Source: Bipolaris cookei (taxonomy: Eukaryota > Ascomycota > Dothideomycetes > Pleosporales > Pleosporaceae). Taken from it: 64,000 nt of DNA. A program made the translations under genes and the position numbers. Below the pieces are notes generated by a model. The model saw only the letters and a list, made by a program, of their open reading frames with translations. It was not told the DNA's origin and searched no databases. Shown piece by piece: positions 42,956 to 55,291 of this stretch. The stretch is from positions 311,570 to 375,569 of the forward strand of contig NRSV01000013.1 in NCBI GenBank assembly GCA_002286855.1, read 5' to 3'. Position 1 is the stretch's first letter; every line of letters starts with the position of its first letter.

Positions 42956-44391
42956 GTAAGGGAGTAGTTAGATCAGCATCTCAATACAAAGGCGAGCATT
43001 TAAAAAATGTCCGAAAATACAGCAAAAGACCAATATAAGCCAGTGAGGCAATGAGCATGGCTAGTTTGTTGGTCATATCTTGGTAAGGGTTCTTGATGAA
43101 GCTAACCTGGCCCTGAGCCCTATGTTGTCAAGACGGGCGGCGATGTGCCTAGCTCCAAGTACCTCTTGGCACCGGCGCGCACGGCTGGGGGACTCCCGTT
43201 GGGCAACACGTGGTAGTCCAGGGGCCCGATTGTGACAGCCCATCTGCTAGTACAAGTCATATTTGAATCCAGGTCCAGAGCCCACAAGCGCGTCCATGGC
43301 TGGCTATGCTAAGGCTGTCATGCATCTTTCTGTGACAACCACGACGAAGACGAAAATGACAAGCAACACGGCAGCGGAAACATGTACCCATGCTGACCAC
43401 TAACAGCCATTGCGATTGCTTCTGCCATGCTCAAGTCGAGCGCCGATCGATTGCAACGGTATCTTGAAACAAAAAGCATACATGTTCATTTCGTGTCAGC
43501 CATAACACCACATTCACAGGTCTCCACATGGGGCTCGACTGCCGCAAAACAAAGATGCAACAACACCCCTCCAAGTCACATACATACGCACATACATATG
43601 CATGCTATGGAATGCTCAACAAATTATCCACCTTGTCTAGCCATACTGCGTCTGTAACTAGAAGAATCGCATATAACCTTTTCATCAAACATTAAAAAAA
43701 GAGCTAATGTAATGACGCATGCGCCACCGACTAAGTGCCGAATCAAGCTTTGTGTTAAAAACAGACATCGAATTGGCAATCGCGGAGAAAAAAATGACCC
43801 CAGGACGCCATAACAGTGCGAAGCATGGTCCCTGGAGGCGTTTGACAAAGTCATTTAACGAGCAGTCTCGGCCCCTGAAAAGAAAGCAGCGAATGATCCA
43901 CCAAACGTTTTAGCTTGCCCCAAACGCGCAAACAACCCTCCAAAAAAGCCACAAATCTTACGACGTCCCGCTGCCACTGGGTAAATGTTATAGTGCTGAT
44001 AGCACGTAGTCACCGATCTACGCTAGGAGCCGACGGGAATGACTTTGCTCTAGTTATCTCTATGTGCTTTTCGCTTGGGTTTAGCAATAAAGGGGGGGAA
44101 GGGCAATGGAGCAAGGCCGCTAAGTATTGGCGAAGAGCTCTGTGAGTTTCGTCTTTTTAGCACAGTTTTGGGTCGAAGATATTCCATCTAGCATTTTTAA
44201 TCCTATAAGTAACTTAACCCGTTGCCCGGGTATCCTTCCTTGTCTTTTGCTCTTTGCAGTTCTGTGTCGAATACATTGCCGACGTTGTTTTTTCTACTTC
44301 ATCTAGTCCAAGCTCTTGTTCATCCCAGTACGATTTGATAGCGTTTGCGTCTCCCGTAGTGTGCGGTATCGTGTTTGGCTGTTTGGAAAAA
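42956..44391. other. Intergenic, no supported gene
   Basis: 1.4 kb with short frames only. It contains the 3' region of RPE1 and the promoter of the CFEM receptor. I see no RNA gene or repeat end. Confidence 0.5.
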
Positions 44392-46046
44392 ATGCGACAG
44401 CTTGCCTTTGCTGTTGCTTTGGCAATTAGTATCTGCGGTGTACAGGCGCAAAGTCCAGGAGGCAATGGCTTTAGCCAGAGGTGGTTTTTGAATGTCACTG
44501 TTGGTGGTGTGTTCGATGAAATTCCTCAATGCGCGGTACGCTTGCACTATACGTAGCCTTTTACCTTTGCAGTCAGCCAACAAGACCTGTGCTCTTTCCG
44601 TCCCAAGCTGACATTGACGTCACCCAGAAAGCATGCACTCTTGGATATCTTGAAATGACCGGATGCAATCCCCTTGACCCCTCTTGTTTTTGCCCAATTC
44701 CAGAGATTACACAAGGTCTTGATACTTGCCTTGCGTGGTTCTGTCCAGTCCTTGGCTATTACGGTTCGTTTGGTTCACAGTCCCCTCCTATCGAAGCAGT
44801 CATGTTAACAAAAGTAACAGAAGGACTCTCCTTATACCATTCCACGTGCATTACTCCGATCCGAAATCAAGCAGCCCCGCTATTCAATGAGGTGATTGCT
44901 GTAGCTTCTATCGCTTTTGTAGCCCTGACATTGCGATTCATCACACGCTTGCCACCTCTCTCTGTCGAGTGGGGCATTGATGATTGGCTGGCGGTAGCAC
45001 TTGTGGTTCGTATACTCTGATTGTACGCTTCGAATTGCAACACTGATGCCAATACAGCCAGTGGCTGCAGCATATCTTGCAACTATTCTTTTGGCAATTG
45101 ACTCTGGCCTAGGTCAAGATGCATGGACGCTCAAACCCCAAAAGGTTACTGACGTGGTCAAAGTATGAGCTTTCTCCAAGCAAACAGACAGCCCATTCTG
45201 ACCCAAACAGTACTACACTTTTCAGGAACTGGGCTACGTCACGCTCACCTTCCTGACCAAAATCACTGTCCTAGCGTTTTACCTCCGAGTCTTCCCAATG
45301 GGCTGGGTCCATCAACTATCCTATCTCTTCATCGGAATATGCACATGCCTGCTGATATCGATATTCCTAGCCCATCTCCTACAATGCCTCCCAATCTCCT
45401 TCGTCTGGGAACAGTGGCAAGGCACTCTGATACCCCAGCCCGAAAACCCAATCTGCAGCGTGCAACGCAACAATCTAAACTACGCCTTCAACATCACAAA
45501 CGTCATAATGGATGGCATCATCACAGTTCTGCCGATCCCCAGATTACTTCAACTGAAAATTACCTGGCAAAGAAAACTAGGCGTTTTACTAGTTTTCTGC
45601 GTCGGTTTCCTGTAAGCCCTCCCAGCGCACGTACACACAATAAAACGAATTCACCCTTACTTACCCAATAAATATCACAGCATTACAGGCACAGCCGTAA
45701 CCAGAATCGCAATCCTCCTCCAATCCGACTTTTCCTACAACAGATCCTGTTCGTTCCCCCCTCTCCCTTCCCCTCTCAACCGCTAACCCCACACACAACC
45801 ACAGGGTCCAACGTCCCCGTCGTAAAGTGGTCCGCCATTGAAGCCTTCCTCAGCATCGCCGTAACTTGTTTCCCGCAAATCCACTACCTTAGCAAGCGCA
45901 TCATCGGTATCTGGTATAAACCTGACGATGCGGTTCAACAACAGCATGGTGGAAGTAAACCGACGTTTGGGTCGTCGAATGCAGGGAACTCGTTTAAGAC
46001 CAAGGGGTTGGCGGCGTATGAGAATATTGAAATTGGAGAGAGGTAA
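44392..46046 (+). CDS. CFEM-domain, Pth11-like seven-helix receptor
   Basis: Six exons (44392-44535, 44628-45005, 45058-45162, 45226-45611, 45681-45748, 45805-46046) sum to 440 aa in frame. Residues 1-19 are a signal peptide. An extracellular CFEM domain follows with eight cysteines, starting IPQCAKACTLGY and including TGCNPLDPSCFC. Seven hydrophobic segments come next, beginning EVIAVASIAFVALTLRFITR and including WGIDDWLAVALV and KITVLAFYLRVFPMGW, the pattern of the fungal rhodopsin-like (DUF) receptors related to Pth11. The tail is short and polar. The first acceptor was chosen at 44627 because it aligns the CFEM cysteines; the upstream acceptor at 44572 shifts the frame. Such receptors sense surface or nutrient cues in plant-associated fungi; the ligand here is unknown. 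Confidence 0.88.
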
Positions 46047-46468
46047 CTAGAGGGGTTTTTTTGGGAAGAAGTGGGTGGGATGGGTGAGTATGATGTAATG
46101 GAATTGGATGTGTATATGTAAGAAGCAATGTAATTGTATATGAGATAAAAGGCGTTGTCGACTTGTACAGTATCTCCCGGATGAAGTTACAGGGTACCGC
46201 TGGGATATTATTCCAAAATAGTCCCACTCACGTGCCCAAGCGCATATACACCTTTTTTATCTGAAGCATTGAGACACTCAAGATCACTTTTGCAGGCAAG
46301 ACAGCTTACTAACGTCACACCCGCTAGTTCCACGTCACAAAAGCATCACTCAAGCAATCATACCGCAAATAATGTCTATTCAACCAGTGAATTGAAAAGC
46401 ACTTTCATCCTAGTACTATACACCCATGCGTATCATAACAGTAAAATAATCCTTCCTTCAGAGGAGTA
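46047..46468. other. Short convergent intergenic region
   Basis: The 3' ends of the receptor and the phosphate permease face each other across about 420 bp of AT-rich sequence. Nothing else seen. Confidence 0.5.
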
Positions 46469-48357
46469 TTAAGAAGTAAAGTGAGGAGCATTCAGCACAA
46501 TACCCATAGAAAGGCCACCAATGGTACCAGCGATAGGAATAGTCATGATCCAGGAAAAGACAAGGAGACCAACACGCTGCCAGTTGACAGCCTTGTAGGT
46601 ACCGTTGCAGAGACCGACACCGACAGTGGCGCCAGTGATGCACATAGAGGTTGAGACGGGGAGCGAGTATTGCGAGAAGATGAGGACGGTAAGTGCGGCA
46701 CCCATTTCCATTGAGCAACCTTTTACAAATTAGTAAATGATGCAAAAAAGGAATAGTGTTGGAGAAACATACCTCTGCTAGGGGAGTGGTAAGTAATCTT
46801 GTTACCCATGACCTTCATGATGTTGTAGCCATAGGTGATGAGACCGAGAGACAGAGTGGCGGAAAGGACAGCAAGTTGCCAGATGGGGACAGGAGCTTTG
46901 GAGCGAGAAGCCTCACCGGTGTTCCAGGCGCTGTAAATGACAGCCCAGGGTCCGACGGCGTTACCGATATCGTTGGCACCGTGAGCGAAAGAGGCAGTGC
47001 AGGCAGTGATGACTTGGACGAAAGAGTAGGTGTGCTCGACCTCGTTAGGGTACTTCTTGGCGTGGCCGTAGACACGCTCCATGCGCTTTCCTTCGGGGGT
47101 ACCGTGGATACCAGTCTGAGCAGCGTGGATGTCGTAGTTGATACCGTAGAGAGCACCAACAACGAGCTGGGCAGGAATGCGCTTGAGAGTGATAATCATG
47201 TTCTTCTTCTCGTAAATTTCGCCGCTCTCGATCTTGTTCTCGTGGAGGTAACGCATAGCCCAGGCGAGAGGTCCAGTCTTAGCCCTGATCTTGGCGTGGA
47301 AGCGTTCCTCACCTTGCTGGACGAGCTCCTTGTAAGTAAACTGGCGCTGCTCTTGAACGACGGTACCCTTCTCAGCGCCATGGCCAATGCCGACCTCAGA
47401 GTCGCTGTTGTTGTGCTCGAGCGTGATCTCGTCATCGTCCTGTACGACGGCGTAGTCGGGAACAACTGCAGCATCGGTGTTGTCTTGAGCGGGGCGCTTG
47501 AAAAGAAGAGGTCCCTGGAGGGCGTGCCACCAGCGTACATTGGCGTCGCGCTTGACAACCTTGGCGTGGAGGTAGGGAACGAAGAAGATGAAGGACAAGG
47601 CAGCGAGACCGACACCGCAAGACATGGTGACGGTAGCGACATACCACGCGGGCTTCTTGTTGAGACCGAGGTTGGGTGATCCCTTGTAGACGATGGACAG
47701 GGTGCAAATGGTTCCTGCAATGAGGAAGAAGAAGGGAGCGGTCCAGATGGCCCATGGAATGGGGTTCTTGCGGATGTGGACACTCAGCTTGATCAACATG
47801 AAGATAATGGCACCGAAGCATCCAGAGGCAAAGGGAGCCATTCCAAGACCAGCAAAGATGGCACCGAGACCCTTGCCTTTGTTCCATCCCCACTGGACTT
47901 GAGAAGCACCTGCGACAGCAACACCAACACCAGCAACCGAGGAGATGAGCGAGTAGGACGACGAGACGTGGGCAGAGTGCTTGGTGCACCACATGACCCA
48001 GAGAGAGGCACCAGCAAGGGCGCAGGTAAATGCCAACATTTGGACACCAGCATCGCCCTTGAAGGCACTGGTAGGGATGATACCGTTCTTGATGGTATCG
48101 GCAGTACGGGCACCGACGGTAATGGCACCCACCATCTCGAAGATGGTACCCAGAATCATGGCCTGGCGGTACGAGACGGAGCGGGAAGAAACTGAAGTAG
48201 CCCAAGCGTTGGCAACATCGTCTTTGAGAAAGTTAGCATTGTATCATAAGGGTGTTTGGGCGACTTGGTACGTACTAGCACCGTTGTTGTAGGCATCCAG
48301 CATGGCAAAGAAGGTGCCAATGGCAAAGACATAATTGTACTGCGTAAGACGCGGCAT
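46469..48357 (-). CDS. PHO89: Sodium/phosphate symporter, PHO89/PHO-4 type
   Basis: Exons 48276-48357, 46773-48221 and 46469-46719 give 593 aa. The duplicated PiT signature is present: GANDVANAWATSV near residue 27 (split by the first intron) and HGANDIGNAVGPWA in the C-terminal half. About ten to twelve hydrophobic segments flank a large polar loop (about residues 240-370) with acidic and Lys/Arg-rich parts. The family takes up inorganic phosphate with sodium at the plasma membrane, and in Neurospora and yeast it is induced on phosphate starvation. A CACGTG box lies about 590 bp upstream. Long frames on the opposite strand (46756-47679 and others) are shadows caused by codon bias. Confidence 0.93.
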
Positions 48358-50516
48358 CTTGACGGGTCCTCTCTGGATACAGGCTGCGTCTGAACAAGTG
48401 AGGAGTGCTGGTTACAAGCAGAACTGAGAGATGATAACCAAAAGAAAGATTGGGTCAGATGTATATATATGCCCGTATCACATTTTCGGCCATGTGCGGT
48501 GCTTCCAGGCCGTATTTGTCGGACCACCCCAGCAATCCCAGGGAACGAACTATACCCACGGAATGACACTGCATACAAGATAGTTGTATGCCTTAGTCGG
48601 CCGCCACTCAAAAGGCGCAACGTGAGAGGTCTTGCCAAGAGAACGTGTGCTCAAAGTAGGCCTCTCATTGGCAAGACGTGTGGAGCGTGAGAATGTTGAC
48701 ATGCTTTTCAGTTTTGATCAGACAGAAAAGAGACATCAAGCCGATGCCAACGCCTCCTCTGTTACTTGGACGGGTCTTGGCTGTAGCTTGGCAGGCGTGG
48801 CGGCGGACCGGCGGGATAGAGCTGAGTGTAGAGCAGCTGGCCAATAAGCGGGAACAATACTAGAACGTGGGCTCGCTAGAGGCCGCCAGTCGTCTCTTTG
48901 GAATCCATCTCACCAACGTCGCGGTTCCTCTCCAATGGTTTCCCCACGTGTATCTCCTGATGGGTTTTCTGGAAAATATCGATGGCGTTAACTCGAGGGT
49001 CTCGATGTTGCAACGGAGCACGCCGAGCCTGGTGGCTTCGTCCTTCACCCTATCCCGGGCCTGAGCTCTTATCCGAGCTGCGCCTTCACTATGCTATACA
49101 ATACCCTACCCTACCCTACCCTACCCACTGTTTGGGGGAGGGGGGGTGAGTAGTGCATTCTTCTGGCGGTCTGCTTCGATGCCATCCTCCACCTACCCAT
49201 GGTCGGAAATGTACGCAAGACGTCTCATTACCCAAACCACTGCTTGGCCGAGGTCCTGCCATTGATCGACAACCCAGCCATAAGTGAGCAAGACCTTCAT
49301 GGAAGCTTCTTGTGGGGGGCCAATGATGGCTCGGCTGTGCTACTGGGATACTTGGCTGTAGTAGCGGTACTGGGCACAATCAAGGTGAGTTGCGGGGTTT
49401 CCGACAGCGCGGACGAGGAGCACTGAGGTGCTGGGCGTGAGGCTTTATGGGTTTCGTCGGCATCAACAAAAGGCCCGTAGGCAAGGGCCCGCACCGAGAG
49501 GGAGGAGCCTGCGCTAGCTGCAAAACCTGGTCTTTGGTGAATGTAAGTATGGACTAGTATGTATCAAACAGTAAGTAGGATCACTCAACGTCGTAACATG
49601 CATGTGCTGGCCCCAGATTTGGCCAACCACTGCTTCATCTCCAAAGCGCCTACGCGTTGCGATCGACAGTCGACATTGAGCAGAGGAGCACAACTTACTT
49701 ACTCTGAAACTCTAATGCGTCAGCACTGGAGCCAGTGCTCATGTAGTAATTATATCCTCCATTTCCCCGCAAGATGCTCACGTCATCATATACGTTATCT
49801 TTGAACACCACGATTTGAGAGAGGAGAAAAGTTGTTCACGTTGGGACGAAGGGGTAGGTGGTAGGTATAGCGAGGTGCCCAACGTTGAGGTGCTTGAAGG
49901 GTTGGAAGAAGACGCTTGCCAGTGATTCGGAACGTCGGAACTTCGGAACCACTGGAAACCGCCACCCATCACAACATACGCACCGCCTCACGAGCAACGA
50001 GCTCTGGACAAAGTGCTCAACCACATGTTTTTATCATTTGAACACACTTGTGTATGTTTACACTCCCTAGATCGACTTCCCTGAAGCCATGTCGTCCGCT
50101 TAAGCTCGCGGGGTAAAACATGGAGTGTGGAGATCCCATGTCATCCCACGCGCCAGTGTGCCGATATCCGGTCCCCCTCCAGCTTGAAAGCTTCTACCAA
50201 GCTTCATTATCAAGCCTCAGGATTCCCGAGCCCGTGAAGTTCCTGTCCGTGACTCCAATTCGTAGGTAAGCATGTACATGCTTGGCGGGGTCGGAGGCTC
50301 TTTGGCCATTCCGTCACCAAGTGGGGAGAAGGCGTGCTTCCGTATCTATGCACGGCGGAAACCCGATAGCGGCATAACCGAGATGATGCCATGAGCCACT
50401 CCAAGACATATGTACATTAGGTATTTCAGCCTGGAAACGTTGTACAAGCCAGTAACAACAAAGAATCGCCACCTCAGACACCACTGCTGCCCGACACTCG
50501 CGATTAATATCTAGTA
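48358..50516. other. 2.1-kb intergenic region with short tandem repeat
   Basis: No gene is supported. A CCCTA pentamer run occupies 49102-49127; it is not the TTAGGG telomere hexamer. The left part is the promoter of the phosphate permease. Confidence 0.5.
48945..48950. promoter_or_regulatory. CACGTG box upstream of the phosphate permease
   Basis: CACGTG is the core site of the phosphate-starvation bHLH activators Pho4 (yeast) and NUC-1 (Neurospora). It lies about 590 bp upstream of the start codon. A single hexamer can occur by chance. Confidence 0.3.
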
Positions 50517-52447
50517 ATGGCGCGAAACTCAGTAATCCCTGGTGCAGACAAGACAACGCCAGAAGCCAATGCAGCCACATCCACTCAACGCGTTGCACAA
50601 CTTACTAGGCACCTCGCACCCCCAGCAGAAACTGAGAATGTGAATACACCTACTCACCCAAGCCTGAACATACCATACCCCGTTTCAAGATTCCAGATTG
50701 ATCCTAATCGCCACATTGACCGTGTGCGAGAGATTAAAGTTGGTGTCATTGGTGCTGGACTCTCAGGCATTAATGCTGGTATCTTACTACCGGCCAAGGT
50801 CCCTGGCCTTCAGCTGACCATTTTTGAGAAGAACAGCGATGTGGTAGGTTTTACAATGCGCTCCTCATTCCTAAATTTTTGACAAAATCTTAGAGCGGAA
50901 CATGGCTGGAAAACACCTACCCTGGAGTGCGGTGTGATATACCTGCTCATGTCTATCAATCGACATTTTCGCCAAACACTCAATGGTCCGAGATTTTTGC
51001 CCAGGGCGCCGAGATCCGTGACTATTGGCAAGAGCAGGCGAGGAAGCATGATGTGTACAAGTATGTCAAACTGCGACATCGCGTTGACGAAGCAGAATGG
51101 GACAATGCCAAGTCCCAATGGAATCTCCAAGTGCATAATCTCGAAAACAGCCAGACATCAACCGAGACATTTGACTTTGTCATTGCTGCGGTCGGAAGAT
51201 TTAATGCATGGAAACTGCCCAATTACCCTGGTCTGGACGAGTATCAAGGTCATTTGAGACATACATCGAACTGGGACAATTCTTTCGATCCCAAGGGCAA
51301 AAAGGTTGCGGTTATTGGAAACGGTGCAAGCGGCATCCAGGTCGTACCAAACCTGCAACGGGTATCCAAACATGTCACGCACTTTGTACGAAATCCCACA
51401 TGGATCGCAACGTCGTGGGCGGGCGACGAGCGTACTTTTGAGCCACAACCTTATCCCGAAGAGAAGCGCAAGTCATTCCAGGATCCCCAAAAGTACCTGA
51501 AATTCCGTAAAGAGCTAGAAGACAGATACTGGAGAGGATTTCGCGCAATGGTACGCGGCTCTAAAGAAAACGCTGGAATAAAGGAGCAGTTCACCGAAGT
51601 TATGAAAAAACGTTCCGCAAAGAAACCAGAGCTTCTCGACGGCCTGATACCAGACTTCTCGCCGCATTGCAGGCGTTTGACACCCGGGCCAGGTTACCTT
51701 GAGTCACTCACAGAAGATAATGTTGACCTGGTGAAAACACCCATCAAACGCTTCACACCCACTGGCATCGAAACAGTAGATGGGAAGCATTTTGAATTCG
51801 ATGCTATATTTTGTGCTACAGGAGCAAACACGGATCTCGTCCCTCCATTCCCCATCAAGGCAAATGGCGAAGATCTGAATAAAGCCTGGAAACCCGAGGG
51901 CAAATGGGGCTTCCCATACACATACATGGGACTTGCTACTCCTGGTTTCCCGAATCTCTTCTTCTTGGCTGGTCCCCATGCCACAGGACCCTCTGGCACT
52001 GTCCCGCAAGGCGTGGAAACATCACTCGCCTATTTCGCCAAGGTCTTCCGCAAGGTTTCTTCTCAAGGAATCAAGTCTCTTGCACCATCGAAAGAAGCCA
52101 CTGACGACTTTGTCGACTACTGCGACGCTTTCTTCCCCACTACAGTGCTAACTGACAACTGCTCATCGTGGAATAATGGCGGTCTTCCCGGTCAGCGCAT
52201 TCACGGGCTTTGGCCTGGCTCGGCAGCTCACATTACTATTGTCAGACGCGAACCACGCTGGGAAGACTGGGAGTATGAACGAGAAGACAAAGGCAACCGA
52301 TTCGCGTACTTTGGCAATGGTTATACGCAGGTAGAACTGGATGAATCCGTGGATATTACCTCCTACCTTAAAGCACCTCAAGATGTCGACCTGAGAAATC
52401 TTCACGAACTTTGGTGGGATCTTCCAGGTGCGCAGAAGAAGAGTTGA
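50517..52447 (+). CDS. Baeyer-Villiger-type flavin monooxygenase
   Basis: Exon 1 (50517-50843) and exon 2 (50894-52447) give 626 aa. Two dinucleotide-binding folds are seen: VGVIGAGLSGINAGI for FAD near residue 77 and VAVIGNGASGIQVVP for NADPH near residue 245. The GTWLENTYPGVRCD block just after the splice is typical. YQGHLRHTSNWD near residue 225 fits the Baeyer-Villiger fingerprint FxGxxxHxxxW with Tyr in the first place. FDAIFCATGANTD is the C-terminal ATG-type motif. The enzyme should insert oxygen into a ketone or oxidise a heteroatom using FAD, NADPH and O2. It is followed downstream by a transporter and two more oxidoreductases. Substrate unknown. Confidence 0.9.
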
Positions 52448-53367
52448 ACAATTCTCATTCCATAGCTTGCTTCTTTTGCATAACATGCATACTTTACTTT
52501 CACCGACTATAGACTCTGATCAATACCAAAATCTATTCCCATCGTCTCTGTGCCTCGTACCCGTTCATCCTACCGTGACCGCTTCCTCCCTCCTCGTATG
52601 ACAAAAAAAACGACAAGTAGAATCACCACTACAACTACACCTACTAACATGACCAACATTACACACTTGTACATCTGCTCCATACCGTAGTCACGTGTCC
52701 ATACATCCATATCTCCAATCACGACATTTCCCTATCTATTCCGTCATCCTCCCTCATCTCCATCTCCCCCTAACTACTCCAACAACCCCTCCCACCCGCT
52801 CCCTCTACCCCGCCTTTCCACCCATCCCACAACCCTGCATTCCGTCAGCAAACAACAACGCTCCTTGGCTACACCGCGAAATGGCGTGCTGTCCGCCCAT
52901 ACTGTCGACAACGCTGCTTTCCCACTCCAATCGGCCCGAATCTGTGCGTGTTCCGCTCCTCGTCATGATCCGTCGATTCCGCATGGTGCACTGCAAGGGA
53001 ATTGGAGTTTGCCGAAGTTCGGAAGTATCATTTGTTATGTGTGTGGACAGGGTGGGCGGGTTTGTGCGGGAGTGAAATAGCCAGCCCGTGTACCGAAAAG
53101 CACGCCACAGAGAGCTAGTATTTGCACATCTGGTCAGGGCATGGGGCTAGGCTTTTTGGTCGCGTACGACACGGGATATGGAGGCTGGAGGTGGAGGGTT
53201 TGTAAGTGATTGTCTGATTGTTTTTATGATAGATAGATAGGAGGGAGGAATCTGCCTAGACTTTTTTTTTCTTTACTGGAGGACTGGGTTGGCTTCTTTT
53301 TTGGTCTTTTGGCAACGGGTATACTACACGTATTGGACTGTGTGAGATAGCGCTTGCAAGTGTCACC
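52448..53367. other. Intergenic, no supported gene
   Basis: A pyrimidine-rich stretch (52690-52820) and short frames only. The right part is the promoter of the UNC93-like gene. Confidence 0.5.
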
Positions 53368-55032
53368 ATGGCGGACGATTACAAGATTCCGTCAATAGAA
53401 TCTGCGAGTGATCTTAATGATCAGAAACGAGATCATCCAGGTTCGCTTGTATTTTCTGATTTTACCTTGAAAGAATGCATCTAACGTTGGTATAGTACGA
53501 TGGTATCGCTCCACATTCTTCAACATCACCATTCTCGGACTCTGCAACTTTAGTGCGCCGGGAATATGGGGTGCAATGAATAGTCTGGGTGCTGGTGGCG
53601 CGCAGTCGCCGCATCTCGTCAACGCAGGGAATGCGCTTACGTTTTGCTTGATGGTGGTTAGTTGTTACTTTAGCAGTGTGATTGTAAAGTATATCGGGAT
53701 CAAAGGGGCTTTGATTGTTGGAACGTGAGTTTCTTTCTTTCCAACCTACTACCGTTCCTTCACGTTCAACTAACGTCATTTTAGAATTGGATATGCGCCA
53801 TATGCAGCCGCCCTCGTAGGTCCTATCTTTTTTTTGGCCATCCTACCATCTCCCGATACTTATGATTCTAACATTGCATGTAGTACACAAACAACAGATT
53901 CGGCACAGAATGGTTCATCTATCTCGGTTCCTCCCTCTGCGGCATCTCCGCAGGTATCTTCTGGATGGCCGAAGCCGCAATCGCAATCGCATACCCTGAA
54001 CCGTGGAATAAAGGAAAAGCCCTCGGATACTGGCTCACCTACCGTCTCGCAGGCCAGATTCTCGGCGGTGCAATTAATCTCGGGCTCAACTCGAAACGCG
54101 ACCAAGCCGGCAAAGTCACGTATACCGTCTACCTGATTTTCATTGCGTTGCAGTGTGCGGGACCGGTTGTAGGCTTTTTTTTGAATAGTCCTGATAAGGT
54201 GGAGAGGAAGGATGGCAAGAAAGTGGAACTGAAGATTGCAAAGGACCCGTGGTTTGAGATAAAGGAGACGGGAAGGTTATTTTTCACGAAAAAGGTTCTC
54301 CTCATTGTGCTGTGGATTGGGCAGGCTGTGTTTGCTGAGGCGGTCTTTTTTACCTATCTGGCTCGTAAGTTACACTGTGATTTCCTCTAAAAATCCTCTT
54401 CTTCTTTTATTCTGCAAGCAAAAAGCTAATCTTCATTTGCAAATACAGTCTGGTTCTCAGTCCGCGCCCGAGCCCTCGGATCCTTCCTCTCAGGCATCAT
54501 CGCCGTCATCTGCGGTAACCTCCTCGGCACGTACCTCGACCGGACTTCCATTGCGTTACGAATTCGCGCCCGCACTTCCTTCATCACCATCGCCACACTG
54601 CAAGGCGCATGGTGGATCTGGGCCACCGTTCTCGCCACGGAGTTCCGCGATTCACGACCAACCTACGACTGGGCATCTGATGGCTTCGGCCGTGCCTTTG
54701 CCGTCTTCATCTTCCTGACCATCGGTTTCCAAATCAACTACCTGTTCCTGTACTTTGTCATTGGCAATCTGGCGGAGAATGAAGAAGAAGTTATCAGATA
54801 TGCGGCGCTTCTCAGGGGCACGGAGAGCGCGTGGCAGGCGGTTAGTTATGGTGTTACCAGCGTCAAGGTTTTTGCAGAGGTGGGAGCGATTTACTGGAAT
54901 TTCGCATTGTGGGGAGTCTCGCTTTGGCCAGCGTGGTTGGTAATTAGGGATTTTGGCAAGAAACCGACGGCGATTGAGCAGGTAGATACGGGCGTTGTTG
55001 CGAGGGATACAACACCTGAAGGGGGAAAGTAA
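53368..55032 (+). CDS. UNC93-like major facilitator protein
   Basis: Five exons (53368-53440, 53496-53724, 53785-53815, 53884-54364, 54449-55032) give 465 aa. The third exon is only 31 nt. Landmarks of the fungal DUF895/UNC93-like branch are FFNITILGLCNFSAPGIWGA, then LGAGG, and PEPWNKGKALGYWLTYRL between membrane segments. Eleven or so hydrophobic segments are present. The C-terminal tail is short. Such proteins are membrane transporters or transporter-like regulators; the substrate is unknown. It follows the flavin monooxygenase in the same orientation and is convergent with the dehydrogenase gene (about 260 bp). Confidence 0.9.
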
Positions 55033-55291
55033 GGGCTGGGTAGTGGGAATTGGTAGAACGGTGGTAGAGTGAGAATTTCTAGTAGGCAATGTAGATTTGA
55101 AAATAGAAATGCATTCGTAATACTAGTTTCTGTGTAAATAACTGTGAGGCACGCTCTAGACTATCGTAACCTCAAGCAAAGACCTAAGCAACTATATTAA
55201 CGACCTTGGTATTGAACAAGATACACTATACCACCAACTCCCATGTCAATTTTCTGTATTACCAGTTGAATGCAAAGATTTCCTCCAGTCA

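Noticed and set aside
46756..47679. 307-codon frame on the plus strand
   Set aside because: It is the antisense shadow of the phosphate permease exon, whose product is clearly recognised on the minus strand.
49102..49127. Interstitial telomere
   Set aside because: The unit is CCCTA, five bases, not the six-base fungal telomere repeat.
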